NCBI GenBank assembly: GCA_027946555.1
Contig: JAPEVC010000060.1
Coordinates: forward strand, 1 to 64,000
Origin: Gnomoniopsis sp. IMI 355080
Lineage: Eukaryota; Ascomycota; Sordariomycetes; Diaporthales; Gnomoniaceae
Direction: 5' to 3'
DNA length: 64,000 bases
Under the pieces are notes generated by a model. The model was not told where the DNA came from. It ran no database searches and saw only the letters and a program-made list of their open reading frames with translations. The position numbers and the translations under genes were made by a program. Below are positions 44,001 to 56,823 of this stretch, piece after piece (position 1 is the first letter of the stretch; each line of letters opens with the position of its first letter).

Positions 44001-45035
44001 GGGTGTGCCTATCTCCTCGCCATGAAGTAGATTCCCATTCGAGGCCCTCAAGCGTCGGGGCGGGTATTGCATGGCAATACAGCCTTTGATGACTGAAAAA
44101 CAAGTCAGTATCCACCAGTCAATTCATTCAAGCAATCCGCAGTAAACGGCGCGCCAGAAATGAGAAGAGGCTAGAGTTCCTTACGACAGGCGAAAATCTT
44201 GAGAACGTGCTTTCCTCCCAAAGGCTTATCAGTGACCTTTTCCAGCAGTGACATCAAATCCCCATTCTTGCAGTACTCCAGCAGCTGCATTGCATCATTC
44301 GCGTCGAAGTCCTCTGCCAGATCATCTGAGGCTGTTGGAGCTACCTCTTTGAATCGAAGCATTTGAGCGATATGAGGCGCGCGCTTCAGCGCCTATCACA
44401 TTGACATGACCAGAGAGTTAGCTACACGATCATATTGGCTCGCTCAAAACTTGTTTGAAGACGACGGACATGCCTCGTTTACATACCATCATGTGTGCCT
44501 TTTCCTCGCGCATCGTGGCCCTTCTCCTTCTATCTACCTTCACCACGAATCGCTTTCTGATTCCGTTGGCATGGTCAGAACTACGGTTATCACAGAGGAG
44601 CGCAACACCATTTCCGCCTGCTCCAAGTATCTTTAGTATCCTGAAAGGGATATGATTATCGCGAAAGTCTTGTTGCAACGTCCGCGTCCCAGCAATAGCG
44701 TCCGTGTCTGGCGAGGGACCGAGGCCCAGTGCAAAGGCATATCTTCCTCCTCCCTGCTCAGGCCTGGCGACTTTGTAGATATTCTCCCAAGAACCACGAA
44801 TCCTTCGAAACTGGTCGATATGATGAAAAAGGATTAGATCAGGATTCCGTACAGCGTTCGCAAATTTCCACGGTTGGCCCGCCCTCTGGATACCTCGTCG
44901 ATAATATGCGTAATAGTTGTTCACCTCGAACTTGGCTATTCCGAACGAGTCCCAGAAACGTTTCTCGCCATTTTCGATTGTTAAGCGCCTGCTGGCTGTC
45001 CGCCAAGGCACGCTGTCCTGACTCCTATCCGACAT
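41009..45035 (-). CDS. Protein kinase with repeat-bearing C-terminal tail
   Basis: Ten exons (45035-44487, 44392-44185, 44092-43919, 43835-43783, 43721-43711, 43637-43596, 43528-43477, 43386-43273, 43205-42852, 42784-41009) give 1110 residues. The kinase domain spans about 130-510: glycine loop LGAGGNGVA at 137-145, Lys166 in VVKVD, LLEYCKNGDL hinge, catalytic loop HFDLDPQN at 303-310 (HRD is HFD), DFG at 331-333, LPEQFHKEW activation-segment end and CMADQPAHRP near the C-lobe end. All catalytic residues are present, so it should be active; HFD marks a non-RD kinase. This is a fungal-specific kinase group. The last exon encodes 592 residues: three 29-residue repeats, an acidic Ser stretch, an Arg-rich block, and a more ordered end. 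Divergent from the WbsX gene. Confidence 0.85.
42089..42349 (-). repeat. Three 87-bp coding repeats in the kinase tail
   Basis: Three consecutive 29-residue units share S(L/V)RTHSEDESTW and GS(E/D)(E/Q)G-S-Q (protein residues 665-751). They are close to identical at DNA level and in frame, so copy number may vary. SxxE/D sites make them possible phosphorylation clusters (inference). Confidence 0.85.
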
Positions 45036-46150
45036 CTTGTGGACAATTGGAAGTGGTATACTGATGCTGCTGTCGCTTTGTCGAGGTAACACAGGTAAAT
45101 CAAAGTTTCGGTTCTTGATTTATGCTATGACAGCTACTTCGATATAGACTTAGCTTGGTAAGAAGCTGGCTTTGTTTGCTAGATCTGCTCCTGATGAACA
45201 AAGCACGGTGTCCGATGGCCATCCGGAAGGGGATATGTCATTGTTCAGCTGCATAAAATCCAAAGCTTTATTGAGTAAACTAAATGCCATTCTCCTCCTG
45301 CCACAAATATTGCTGCTCAAAAGTAGTAATATTCCTTCATACACGGAAGTGGTTCTTCATTAACACTAAGCTTGTCAGTTCGGAGGCCACCCTCACACAG
45401 AAAGCCAACTCGTTGGCCACGTGTAGGCCTTACATACAGAGGAAATGGTCCCACGGAATCATACACTGGATTTCACTTTTGCACAGGCCAAGGTTATGGG
45501 ACCCGGAAAAGAGTGCTAGACCGAACAGTAGAGCGGTAACTCAAGCCTTGTCATATTTCCTTCTCAGGTATGCAATCTACCACAATAAGTAGTGCAAGTA
45601 GGACAGCTTTCGCTTTTTTTTAGTGAAATGTTTGAATGCCTTTGCCTAGTAATAGAAATCTGGTGCAAGTTTGGCGAAGATGCTGGAGCTAATTTATGTA
45701 TTCAGTACCTACCTGTATTACGAGGGACGTTTTAAGTCGTACTAACGCGGACGACTTGGGGCATCCAGATTCCTGCCAGGAATGTTATTTGTCTCTGATT
45801 TGTCTGTGGCAACAGAACAATGAAAATGACTTCGCTGTCCCTCGGGCCGACTGTATATGTGACTGTCTCGGACCGGCACCGCACTTTCTGCCCAAGTGTC
45901 CCCCTGACATGCTTCTCGCGCCCAAATGTGAGTTACCCTGACGGCAAGCCGCAATGTTCCATGTCAATCTGCTCGATCCCGCTTGCGCACATTACTCTCA
46001 GCCGCACTCTGATCCCACTATACAAAAATATCTCTGTACCTTGATGAATAATCGTTGTGTTATGTATCGCTTCACCTCTCCTTGTTGTACCGCGTGTAGA
46101 AGGCTACTATTACGCCTCTCCTCTGTCTCCATGCAGTTTCTCTAGCAATT
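45036..46150. other. Divergent promoter region, kinase and WbsX genes
   Basis: This 1.1-kb stretch has short frames on both strands without domains. I recognise no motif beyond simple T-runs near 45611. Confidence 0.5.
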
Positions 46151-48570
46151 ATGGAGATCGCGTCCGTATACCCGCTTGCTCAGCGATTGCGAAGCTCACG
46201 TCTGGCATTCTTCTGCTTGTTCTTTTCCATTTTGATCTTATTATCTCATTTAGGGTGGAACACTGACTACGAGGCACCGGCGTACGGCTTGCTCTTTTCC
46301 CTCACGATACCCCAAGTACAGCGTGAAAAATACCAACATTCGACAAAATGGGAGGGATACACTATCAAGCCCATTGCCTACGTCTTTCCCCAGTTCCACG
46401 CGATTCCGGAGAACGACAAATTCTGGGGTGTGAATTTCACCGAGTGGAATAATGTCAAGAAGGTGAGGGAAAATCGATTTGGACTAGAGACGTTGCATCC
46501 TACTAGAGAAGTAGGGTATTATAACCTGTTGGAGTACGATGTGCGACTGCGCTATGCAAAGTTGATAAGAGACTCGGGGTATGCCTCATCTAGAACTCCA
46601 TTATGAGAATAAAGCAACTCAACTCACACCTCATCAGTCTCCATGGCATCGCCTACCACCACTATTGGTTCGGCTACCCCGTCATGGACCAACCCCTCCA
46701 AGCAATGCTCGAAGACGGTCAGCCAGACGTCCCTTTCATGCTTTCCTGGGCGAATGAGCCTTGGACCGTTCGCTGGGATGGCATCGCAATAGGTGACGGC
46801 ACGCTTCTTGCTCAAGATTATGGCAATAGCACCGAGTGGCGACGACATTTCGATTGGATGGCCACATTCTTCCGCCACCCCAATTATATTCGATCAAATG
46901 GAAAAGTTCAATTCATAGTGTACGCTAGCCATCTTATCGGCGACACTGGAAAACGGATGTTTGCCAAGTGGCGACGCTGGGCCGCTGAAGATCCGGATAT
47001 TGGTGGCTTGGACATCATCGAGACGTTATGGCTGGTGAACGCAACGGACCATGAGCCTGCGGACGCGATCAACGAATTTATGCCACATTTTGGCGGCGGA
47101 TTTGACAATACGGCGTGGGAGAGAAATGATCGAAAAGGCAATGTCTATCACCGAGGGGTCATGGTGAGCTGGGATAACGCACCACGACACGCCAATGATA
47201 ACAAATCCGTCAGTACTATATGGGATCATCCCGAAGTCTGGAAGCGTGAGTCAGAAACACCATTTCTCTTTGACGCTCTGACATCCATGAATACCTAGGT
47301 ACTAATCAGTCCCTACTGTGCAGAGAGTCTCATTGGCGTCATGCGCCGCATCAAGTTGGACCCCAACCCGCAAGGGCAAGAGAATTTTCTATTCCTCAAC
47401 GCGCTCAATGAGTGGGGGGAAGGCAATGTCCTGGAGCCCTCGATCCAATGGGGTTCAGAATTTTCCAAAGCTTTTCGGGCCGCTAAAGATTACGCAGACC
47501 GCTCTCTCCCCTGGGTGGACGACTTGATCCGTCAAGGAGAGGAGCTTGAGCCCGAAGTCATGGACGAAACAAGCCAGGTCGACGTATGCGTTATTATTCG
47601 CGACTCCTGGGGCATGAAGCCCTGGTCCGAAGTATGGCAATTACAGCACACGCTCTGGTCTTTGCAGGCACAACACAACCCAAGGTGGCGCGCTGTAGTC
47701 GTGCCTGTCGGTCAGAAGACGCTAATGAAAGGGATTGAGGCACAGGTGCTGGATACCTTTGACCCGCGCATTAGGTCGTTCAACATTCCCGATGAACTGA
47801 GATCCGACAATGCCACCAACTCAGCAGACGACGTGACGGATTGGGTCATCGAGAACATCAGTGAGATGAGTCCCTCCTGTGGCAAGGCCACTTACGTGCT
47901 CATCACCAATGCCTCGACAACATACGAACCCCATACTTTCGATGTAGCTTCACGAAAGCGAACAGGCATCATTGGCCTCAACTTTGTTTCACCTTCGACG
48001 AAAGCCCTACAAGATCAGCGGGAGACGAATCTGGCTTGGAACCAGCGATGTGCCCGATACTCAGAGAAGACGCCCCTGCAGCTCTGCCAACGCATGCTTC
48101 CAGAACATGAAGCTTTGGATATAAGTGCAGCGCTCGTGAATCTTGGGAGATGGCGAAAGGAGCAACATAAACTCAAGGAGGCCAAAGAGAAGTATGGCAA
48201 CAGCGTCAGCATTTTGGCGGAGCTGGAGAAGCGGGACGTGGAGCCATGGGCGTGGGCACCGCCCGCAAGCTCGCAATGCGATGTCATCCAGACGGACACA
48301 TATCCGTCGTGTATCCGTACTGGCCACCTTTGGTTTGACGGACCAGATGTCGGAGGGTTCAACTCGGGCTGCTATAGTAGCCAAAAACTACAGGAGGCGT
48401 TTGGGGGGACCGACCTCCCGACGCACTGGGATTACAAAAGATTCAAGCACGAAGATCCAGTCTGTGTTAGACTATCTGAGGAGAGATACCATGGTGTTTT
48501 AGCAGGGGAGGTGGTGACACCTGCAAAATCTGATGAGCTAAAAAAGGTTGGTGAGGGCTCTGGTAATTAA
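46151..48570 (+). CDS. Membrane-anchored WbsX-type glycosyltransferase
   Basis: Three exons (46151-46578, 46638-47245, 47324-48570) give 760 residues. A short cytosolic start is followed by one membrane helix at about 19-37, so it is a type II protein, probably of the Golgi. Residues about 70-430 match Glyco_tran_WbsX (PF14307): IKPIAYVFPQFH..IPENDKFWGVNFTEWNNV, GYYNLLEYDVRLRYAKL, GIAYHHYWFG, FMLSWANEPWTVRWDG and LNALNEWGEGN. The family occurs in bacterial O-antigen clusters and in some fungi. The C-terminal 330 residues carry a second region (DVCVIIRDSWGMKPW..., YVLITNASTTY..., CSGCYS-type Cys) that looks like a glycan-processing or binding module. The acceptor is unknown. Confidence 0.85.
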
Positions 48571-49418
48571 GAAGTGGATGATCATGATTATGATTTGGTC
48601 GGAATGCATAAGTAGCACTATCGAAAGGGCGGTGTCGACTTGTTCGGAATGTCACTAGAGGAGAATGACATCGAGGCTTTCCTGTAGGGGGTTTTCCCCA
48701 CGCGGCGGGGTGTTGACATTTGTACTGTACCTAAGTAATGAATACCTCATAATACTTACGCGACCATGCAGGAGATGATCAGAGGACGCACATAGCCACA
48801 CCTCACCAAGAAGCTGCATTCATACTTCATCATAGCTGTGAAGATTTCTCTCGTGACGGGCAGTTACATCAAGGATAAGCAATACGTTCATTAGTTGCTA
48901 TACAAGCACAGAGAGTTGTTGAAGATGCCACACGAAGATTTCCAAATCTGCACAAAATTACCAAATCTTGTCCCTCGGAGTATTCAAAACCTACTCGGGG
49001 TGCGTAAGATATATAAATCATTTATGAAGGTCTCCGCTAAGGCTATTGCATGTTGTGGAATGAATTCAAATATAAATTCAGTGTGGACTCTGTGTAGCTC
49101 TTAAGGCGCACCCATCTTCCGTGTATCCGACGTCGTTAAGCTTGGAATTATGCTTTTCCATCTCCACCTCACTAGGCCGTGTGCAGTAGAGGCACAGGGT
49201 TAATACACTGACTCCAGGCGCATCCGACAGAAATGCCAAGTCTAATTTATGAGCTGTCGAGATTACTCCGACAAGGGGGTCTCGCCCGCTTTCTTTTTGA
49301 AAGGGGTAACTTTCAGTGTCAAATAAGCATCTTCACTGTCAAAATTGGCTGTATGGGAACATCGCAGACTCAACGTTACTCCCAGAGTCTAGATCTGCGC
49401 AGGGCAAGATAGCTCACC
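48571..49418. other. Intergenic; no gene seen
   Basis: This 850-nt stretch lies between the WbsX and lactonase genes on the same strand. Frames are short; nothing recognised. Confidence 0.5.
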
Positions 49419-50741
49419 ATGTCTCACCGGATGTCGATCAAGACCCTCATCTTCTCCGCCTTTGTGGCTTCTTCCTCTGCCGTCAGACTATACTCTGCAC
49501 ACTCGGATGGTAATGTCAGCAGCCTCTCGTTTGACGGGGCTGATGGCGCATACACGCTGGAAGTAACAGCCAGGACTGCCGAATGCAAGAACAATCCCGC
49601 GGTCTTGACACTTGACAAGGACAGGCGTGTAGTCTACTGCTATGATCGTGGTGGTAGCGCAGACACCATTGGCAGCCTCACAGCCTTTGCAATCTCGGAC
49701 ACAGATGGCAGCCTCACCCCAATCTCGAGGGTTGAGGCACCTTATGGCGGCGTCTGGGCGGAAATATTGACGGCCGAGAACGGTAACAGGACGTATATCA
49801 GCTCGTCTTAGTCAGTGCCCTACACAATAGATACCGCGCAATGCTGTTCACTGACCGTCAACAGCAACCCGCCCGCCGTTGGGGTCTTCCTCCTCGGCGA
49901 AAATGGAACTGTGGTCGGAAGCGGTCCTATACAAACTTTGTCGCCGACTATCGAAGTCACTGGCCCTATTGCTGATCGTCAGGACCATGCCTACGTGCAC
50001 GAAGTCATCATCGATCCTACCAACAAATACGTCGTCACCCCCGATCTTGGTGGCGACCGCATCAGAGTCTACTCGTATGCGCCTGACACCATCGTGCCTC
50101 TGACTGAGCTCGAGCCCTTGCGCACGGCTGCAGGAGTCGGACCTCGCCATGGCTTCTTTCGTATCAATGATGCTGGGGAGACCTATTTTTTCCATGATGG
50201 CGAGCTTTCCCAGCACATCTACTCATACAAAGTCACATATGGCGAGGCTGGCTTGACGTGGGAGAATGTCTTCTCGGCTCCCGCGCTGGGCCCAAATGTT
50301 ACGCTGCCCCCCAACACTGCGCCCGCGAGCGAGTGCCTCATGACAGTAAGTATCTACTGCACATCCATCTTCGGATCCTGGCTGACAACAGACTGTATGT
50401 AGCCCGACAAGAGGTTTCTCATTGTCTCTAACAGGGAGAAATCTTTCGCCAATTCGAGTCTCTACCAATCTGGACCGTCCGACACATTGTCAACTTGGGC
50501 TATCAACGAAGACGGAACAATGGCATTCGTCCAGGCTGCCCCGTCTGGTGGCTACTTACCGCGTCAATTATCTGTTAATAAGGCTGGTGACATGATAGCT
50601 GTGGGGCACCAGGTCAATCAGACGGTCGTGATCTGGAAGCGTGATGTTGAGTCGGGGAAAATTCTCACTGAGGATGAGGGCGGCAAACTCGGAGAGACAG
50701 TTCTGAGCGGCCAAGTGGTGTCGACCATTTGGGACGAATGA
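49419..50741 (+). CDS. Secreted lactonase-fold beta-propeller
   Basis: Three exons (49419-49810, 49865-50345, 50403-50741) give 403 residues. The N-terminus (MSHRMSIKTLIFSAFVASSSA) is a signal peptide; a second ATG at 49431 would also work. The rest has repeating beta-blades typical of the seven-bladed lactonase family (PF10282): SSLSFDGADGAYTL, AFAISDTDGSLT, DHAYVHEVIIDPTNKYVVTPDLGGDRIRVYSY, GVGPRHGFFR, DKRFLIVSNRE and PRQLSVNKAGDMIAVG. Relatives include 6-phosphogluconolactonase and carboxy-muconate lactonizing enzyme. Because it is secreted, a role in breaking plant or microbial lactones is more likely than in central metabolism (inference). Confidence 0.9.
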
Positions 50742-51717
50742 TTGGCTCGATTGTTAGAGGAGAGTCAGAACACAATATGCTGCCATGTAAAGTCTAATAC
50801 ACCTGGGCAAGCTCATGATTTGAATTAAAATCACATGGTTCGATGCGAAGTCTTCGGAACCTTGGAGTCACACTCACACATTTTACGTGTTCGCCAGTGT
50901 TCACAGCCCTGGGCTTGTATTCCCAGCTCGAGCGTAATTATGAAGCGTCTCATATTCGTCCTCACTGATTCAAATTGCAACCATGCCACATCTGATTGCT
51001 TTGTCTCTAATTACAACGCCAGAGCTCAATTCCGATCTAATATCAAGCATTCGTAACTCCTCTGGTCAATGATTGAAAACAGAGAGGTACTTGGTTGTCG
51101 TCTTCCCCTGGTATGATACCATCCGGACCGAAGCAGTGGTGAGATATACACTAAGCTGAAAGCTCATCTTCAGCGATTGAGGTCAACTATTGCTCCAAGT
51201 TTAAGATGACTGATTGCAATGCGTTTCTTCAGGTAGGTTGTGACGAGTCACAAGCAGCTGTGGGGTATAGCTGTTCGTTCGTCGAGACCCATTCTTGAAA
51301 TTAGGACGTGGGAACCTGACCATACTTGGTTCAAACTCACTACGGAAGATCCTGAAGTACATTCTAAGACTTTTGGACTTGCGTTGCTGTACTCTTGCTA
51401 CGTGTGAGCGACATATGAAAGGCATGCAGATTCCGCTGCTCTGAAGATGGAGAGGAGAACATTGCAAATGTGAACGTATAACAAGCTTTTAAGCTTACGC
51501 TCTGATTTAACGATCGGATTTTAGCTGTTGAGACTGCAACAATAATGCATGGACCCTCAGGCTAATCTTATGCGTTTACAAAGAGGAATGTAAAAGAATC
51601 TTTGTTGCCATACTAAGCTTAACACCACCTACTCATGATTTTGAGCTTTACCACGCTCATCGCTAGCCCAGCTCATCAATGTGTCAGCCTGCGTTGCTCA
51701 TCCTATTAGGGATCTTC
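50742..51717. other. Convergent 3' region
   Basis: This lies between the lactonase gene and the small membrane protein. No credible frame was found in almost 1 kb of AT-rich sequence. Confidence 0.5.
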
Positions 51718-52098
51718 TCACCTTCTGGAAGCAAAAAGACTTCCGCCAATGCCACCTCCCACCGCCGCGGCCAGCAGTACAATCATGAAAAACATAATTA
51801 CGATGAAGTTCGCCTTCGAACAGCCACAGACATTGTTCTTTTCTGTATCCTCAACAGCTACACGCCCAAGCTCGACATCATTCGGGCCTGGCTGAGGGGC
51901 GTCATCGGTCTGAGAGTGGGATTCGCGTTGCGGATCGGGTTTGCGGAACCACAGAGACCTCGTGCTCTCTGGGACTGTTGGAAAGTTATCTTTGCTATGT
52001 TTCCGTTCTTTCGAAGATGCTAGGGAGAATACTGGTGGTGGTCTGGACGGGGGTAAGTCAGGGTTGGGACGTTCTATCGATGGGCTTCCCATATTCAT
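51718..52098 (-). CDS. Small single-pass membrane protein
   Basis: The frame starts at ATG 52098 and gives 126 residues. The first 90 are polar, Pro/Ser-rich and charged. A Cys-rich juncture (NNVCGCSKAN) leads into one membrane helix (FIVIMFFMIVLLAAAVGGGIGG), with SLFASRR after it. Fungal proteins often place such a helix, ending in GGGxGG, before an extracellular domain (lectin or WSC type), but here the frame stops at once. A donor just before the stop could join a further short exon. As drawn it is a tail-anchored protein of unknown function. Confidence 0.6.
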   Translation of the reverse strand: MNMGSPSIERPNPDLPPSRPPPVFSLASSKERKHSKDNFPTVPESTRSLWFRKPDPQRESHSQTDDAPQPGPNDVELGRVAVEDTEKNNVCGCSKANFIVIMFFMIVLLAAAVGGGIGGSLFASRR

Positions 52099-52815
52099 TG
52101 TTGTGCTGTAGGGACGATTTGTTTTGCGTCTGGTGATTACATTTAGGCGGTGCTGAAGAATTTTGAGAGAATGAAAGCTCTCTCTCTTGAGATTTCAGTG
52201 TGAAAACTTGTAAGTGAGACAGACCAAAGACCGATGATGAAATGTCACATCTCGGTGCACAGTATCTGAGACCATATCGGACAGGCGACAGGCGAAGCGA
52301 CGAAGTACTTCAAGGAGCACTGCAAATTTTAGACCGGCCAAGATGTACTTCACATTACTTGAGTTGTTTATCAATCTGCTTACCTCGTATCCTAGTGATG
52401 AAAACTAAACGTTTGCTGAAAGCATCGTCTCATATATCCTGTATTTACTCAGTGATATTGCGTTTAGGACAATCGCATGCGCGATAATAGATGACTGTGG
52501 GATTCCAGACACCAAGCTGTACTGTTTAACCTGACGATTACAGCTGTGTTACTGATGATGTATTCGGCAACGGAAGGAAACCGAAGACAACACACCGTCG
52601 GATGCGAAACTCGGTAAATTTTGGCAAAGCCATAACTCATAGATGTAAAATTCCTTCATGTTTACAGTTATCTCAAAAGCCCTGCGCTGAGATCTCAACT
52701 ATCATTACTTTAGTAGTCAGAAATGAGACCAACCAAATCAGACAGGAGGTTCGAAAAATTAGGGGGTCCTTAGCTCCATCTTCGCACTATGATGAAGAAC
52801 ACAGGACTCATAGCC
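52099..52815. other. Intergenic; no gene seen
   Basis: This lies between the small membrane protein and the end of the rhodopsin-like gene. Nothing recognised. Confidence 0.5.
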
Positions 52816-54275
52816 TCACCACCTGCATCCTTCCTGGCGCACCTTTGCCTCTGACTCGGGGTTCCGTACATAAGCCGGCAAGACCGGCCAGATTCTATGC
52901 TCGTATCTTTTGGACGAGCCAGTCCCAATTCCCTCTTCTAATTCATAATCATTGTAGACAGCTTTCTTAATAGCACCTTGCAAAGGCAACTCGTCGATAC
53001 TATTGCTCGTTATTGGTGAGAGTGGCGTGTCCTCCATGCGACTCCGAGACATACTGCAAGAGACTGTCGCACCGGATTTTGTATTCCAATTCGTCGATCC
53101 TGTTCCTTCTTCAAGACGGCCAAATGTCGATCGAGATCGTGTAATGTTATCTTCATTGGCGTTGTGACTCCTACCTTTACTTTGGGAAAGGCTGAGCAGT
53201 CGAGGGGCATGACGTTGAAGAAATGGTTTGAGAGAAGGCACTGAGCCGCCAATAATGGATATGTTGACCTCCAGGACACACCACATCAATCCTGGGACCG
53301 TGTCACCTGGCTCTTCATTAGCAATTCTCGGATGCTCCCAAAGTAACGAGCATCTGACTGTACGCAAACATACGACTGAGGTTATTGCTCGACTGTATCA
53401 CGGAAATCGAATGCAACCGGTAAATGCTGACAATACACGCAGTGCTTCCAATCACCAGCATCACCCCAACCCCAACCTTCTGCTTGGTCGGCATACGCAG
53501 CGACTTGAGCTTCGGCACCGGTACCAAAACTGTTAAAAAATCGATGACTATGAACAGTCCGGCTTGTGCATAGTAAAAGGCCGGCTGATTGATGCATGTA
53601 GCGGTTGGCATCTCGGCCAGCGTCCAAAACGCTGACACCGGGTTGCAAGTGAACAGGATCACAAACTGGCAGGAGACGCCAGTGGTGATAACAAGCGTCA
53701 AAGATGACCATACTGCCCATTTCATGTCGCGTGTTGTAAAAATTCGAAGGTAAAAGAGGAGGATAGAACATCGGGACAATATCGTTGCGAGTACGAAGAA
53801 GACCTGCGCAAGAAGATCGTCGAGCATCCAAATGGGATAAAAATCTGGTTCCAGGGGAACATTCCACATGTTCTTTCCGAGGCCATGTTGAAGCACTGTA
53901 ATCATTGACCGGTCAATTCCTGGAATGACAGTACGTCGTTCCCAGGGAGACTGTGACCTACTGTGGGCAATGAGACCTGTCAAAACCGCAGAACACACCA
54001 GGGCACCTAGCATGGTGACTACAACGACGGTCAACACACTTCGTATGAATAGGAGCGTTGTCTGGCCACGGCATATACTGACCATCGTCCACACCAACAC
54101 TCGAGGTAATGAAATACCGAACATATAGTCGTATCCATACAAGCATCACTGCCACGGGCAATGTGATAACACAAATGACTATCAGCGGCGTAGCTTCATA
54201 ATGCTGATTCAGATCTCGTGCAACCCCATCAGGAGGTGCTGCTGCGTACGTGATACCATTGAAAGTAGCGGACAT
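52816..54275 (-). CDS. Rhodopsin-like seven-helix membrane protein (PTH11-like)
   Basis: Three exons (54275-54083, 54018-53374, 53306-52816) give 442 residues. About seven hydrophobic helices span residues 28-285. Family marks are RLYVRYFITSSVGVDD after the first helix, HGLGKNMWNV in the second loop, a helix with LSRCSILLFYLRIF, CNPVSAFW, and VLEVNISIIGGSVPSLKPF at the last helix. These fit the fungal rhodopsin-domain family (PF20684), which contains PTH11-type receptors. The CFEM domain of PTH11 itself is absent. The C-terminal ~160 residues form a long Ser-rich tail, suited to phosphorylation. The ligand is unknown; this is a candidate surface sensor. Confidence 0.88.
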
Positions 54276-55544
54276 TCTCTGACTACTGCTAGTGAAAGAT
54301 CAATCTATCTGAACGACTCAGTCCTTCAATTCTGGGGGCTCAGATGAGGAGAGCTGTACATATATACTTCCGCATGTTGAGCCTTTTTAACTTCAAGAGT
54401 CACCTGAAGGCTTTGCCATGGAGAAGTTCGTGGCCAATGCAAAAGCTTGAATGACTTGGCGGCCATGGCATCTCGACGTTTGTACAATGTTGTCCGCGCA
54501 GAAAGCTGTGTAACGGGACGCTATTCGTCTCGTTGTGTATGCAGAGAGTTGTGTACCCAACACACATTCCGTGCACTCCAAACAGCCAGTGAGTTAAGAT
54601 GGTATAGTAAGTTAGATCTCAGAAGTCATTGCAAGAAAGCCTCGCGGACGTTACACAAGAAAACCCGGAAGAGACATCGGTGAGCTTACAGTTCATACTA
54701 ACAGCGCCTTGCCTAGCATAGAGGTCAATGTGGCCTCTGTGTTGCGACATTTGCCTAGAATATCAAGAAACTGTGTCTGTTCGCAATGAATCACCCACTT
54801 CTATAAGTCCTGAGTTTTTGCTGACAGTGGATAAGAAGGTTGATTCCGCGTCTGTTCGAGCGGGTGGGCTATTTCAATTCCGGGGCCAGTTACAATTTTG
54901 GTTGCCGCAGAAAATTGTTCGACTCAGGGCATTACATGATGGTGTAGGGACGGAGTCAGTCGAATCATACGCTCCGTGCTGGTGGACAAGCGGAACAAAG
55001 AACCTTTTTTCTTCTCCGTTACGACCGGTCTAGGCGGGTGGACGCATTTTTTCCACCGTGCGTCGAAGCTTTGAGTTGTTCCACAAACCTGATTGTGTAA
55101 TACATGATCTTTTTATGAGCAGAGAAGGGTACCACAGACCCGATCCAAACGCCCATCTTGATAGTATTCTCATGGCAGACGAAGTCAGAGGTCAACAAGC
55201 TTTACGCAGGCGAGAAGTTGATGAGAGACGAGGGCTTTTGAAGGGCGCTTTGGGCGATCGAAAGCTGCCTCATAATGAAGATGCTCGGTTTTTGCCTTTA
55301 CATATCTACAATATCTAGGGCTCGTGGCTTGAAGCGTGAGAACTTCGATCGGCAAAGCTCGTCATGAACCCTTTCATATTAGGGATCGCCGCAATTCAGG
55401 TGAGATGTCTCGTTACTCTTGGGATATACATCCACCCGAAATTCGTTATTTTGGTACATAGAGAAGTATGGCGAGCATCACGCGATGTGATCTCTGGCTG
55501 AGATATGATGGGACCAACACCCTGAGCCAATCGGCCGGCGTCGC
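54276..55544. other. Intergenic; possible gene remnant
   Basis: This 1.3-kb stretch separates the rhodopsin-like gene and the 3' end of the AIM24 gene. Plus frames at 54728-55033 and 55058-55318 have somewhat protein-like sequence but no family, no clear start and no splice signals linking them. They could be a decayed gene. Confidence 0.4.
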
Positions 55545-56823
55545 TCAGCGCCCCACAAAGTCTTTTAGGTCTTTGGCGTCCTCAAACTTGACCTTTCCAT
55601 CCTGTCCCACCGTAGCAACATGTATAGCCGCTGGCCTCTCTGCCGCACTCGCTGGTGACGCTATGCTAGCTGTCTCGCCTTCTTTCTTCGGCTTTGCAGC
55701 TTGCTCGACAGCCTTGGGCACAATGCCTGCCTCGACGTCCGCTATCTCGTTCACGTCTTCATTCGTCAGAACGTCGCTAATCCTGGCGCCTCTGCTTGAC
55801 ATGAGTATCTTCGTCGGGCCTGAGAAATGAAGAAATAGTCTGTCCCCGAATATCGACCTCCTTGTCGTGGTCCGCAGGCTGTACAATACCCTCGCTAGGA
55901 ATTTGTACGCTCCAGTGTCTTTCATATCTTTCCAAAATTTTGCTAAGCCTTGGGGTACCAGACTCTGCGGTACGGATGGGACAGCCAGCCTGATGCTGGA
56001 GCTCTTGAAGCGGAACGGTACTGGGGCATTTCGGTCTACACTGTATGCCACGACATGGCTTGGATGCACCGTCAACTCCTCACCTTCGCCCAGTGTGACC
56101 TCATATATCTGCCCCGGTGCCGTGAGGGCAGCCAGTCCACGACCTGTGAGATGGTGATTACCCCAGTGTGCTGGAGCAAGTCCACGCTGTATCCTCGGGG
56201 TGATGGTCAGGGTGTGACCGGTCCAGGCAAGAAGAGCGTTTCGCTGAGCAATTTGCCAATCGGTTGTACCGTCGAGGTGAAGAACGGAAAAAGTCGTATT
56301 TGGTGACTTGGTGGCGATCAGGGCAGTGATTGGAGAGGTGGAAGAGATGCGCTGGTAGAGGAAGGGCATGCCTAAAAGGGCGTGGCGGAGAGGAGAGAGG
56401 AGACTGAGGGTTGATTGTGCCTAGATATCCTGTCAGCCGGGTGCGATCGAGAAGCAACTTTGCTCGCCTACATTTTGCACTTTGCCCGCAACTGTAACGA
56501 GTGTTCCTCGTCGCGTGTATAGCTTCTGGGAGGCGGACAGGGTAACGGAGAGAAGCGAATAGGGTGAGCCGAGGACTTCGAAGCGCGCATCTGATCGATG
56601 TGATTAGCATTTTCCGCCAGCTTGCAGCTCATGCCATAATCCTACCTGCTGAGTCTCGGAAGCCTTGTGCCGGTGCACCGAAGGCATCACCTCCGGTCCG
56701 TGGAGACTCGGTGGTTGGCGCCGCGCTGATCTGAATTGCGCGACATTGAAAGCAGACAAAGGCTGGTGGTAGCCTGCCGAGAGGACGTCTTACCACCCGC
56801 GCAAGTGGCAGCTGGCCTCGCAT
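55545..56823 (-). CDS. aim24: AIM24-family mitochondrial biogenesis protein
   Basis: Three exons (56823-56646, 56590-56472, 56420-55545) give 390 residues. The N-terminus ([20 protein letters not shown]) is an Arg-rich mitochondrial presequence. Residues about 60-320 carry the AIM24 beta-sandwich: [32 protein letters not shown] opening, then [25 protein letters not shown], a GRGLAAL block and [18 protein letters not shown]. Yeast Aim24 is an inner-membrane protein that supports the MICOS complex and respiratory growth. The C-terminal tail is Ala/Glu/Lys-rich and ends DFVGR. It is divergent from the kinesin gene with 452 nt between the two start codons. Confidence 0.9.

Noticed and set aside
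54728..55318. Two plus frames as one gene
   Set aside because: No family match, no splice signals joining them, uncertain starts; kept only as a possible remnant.
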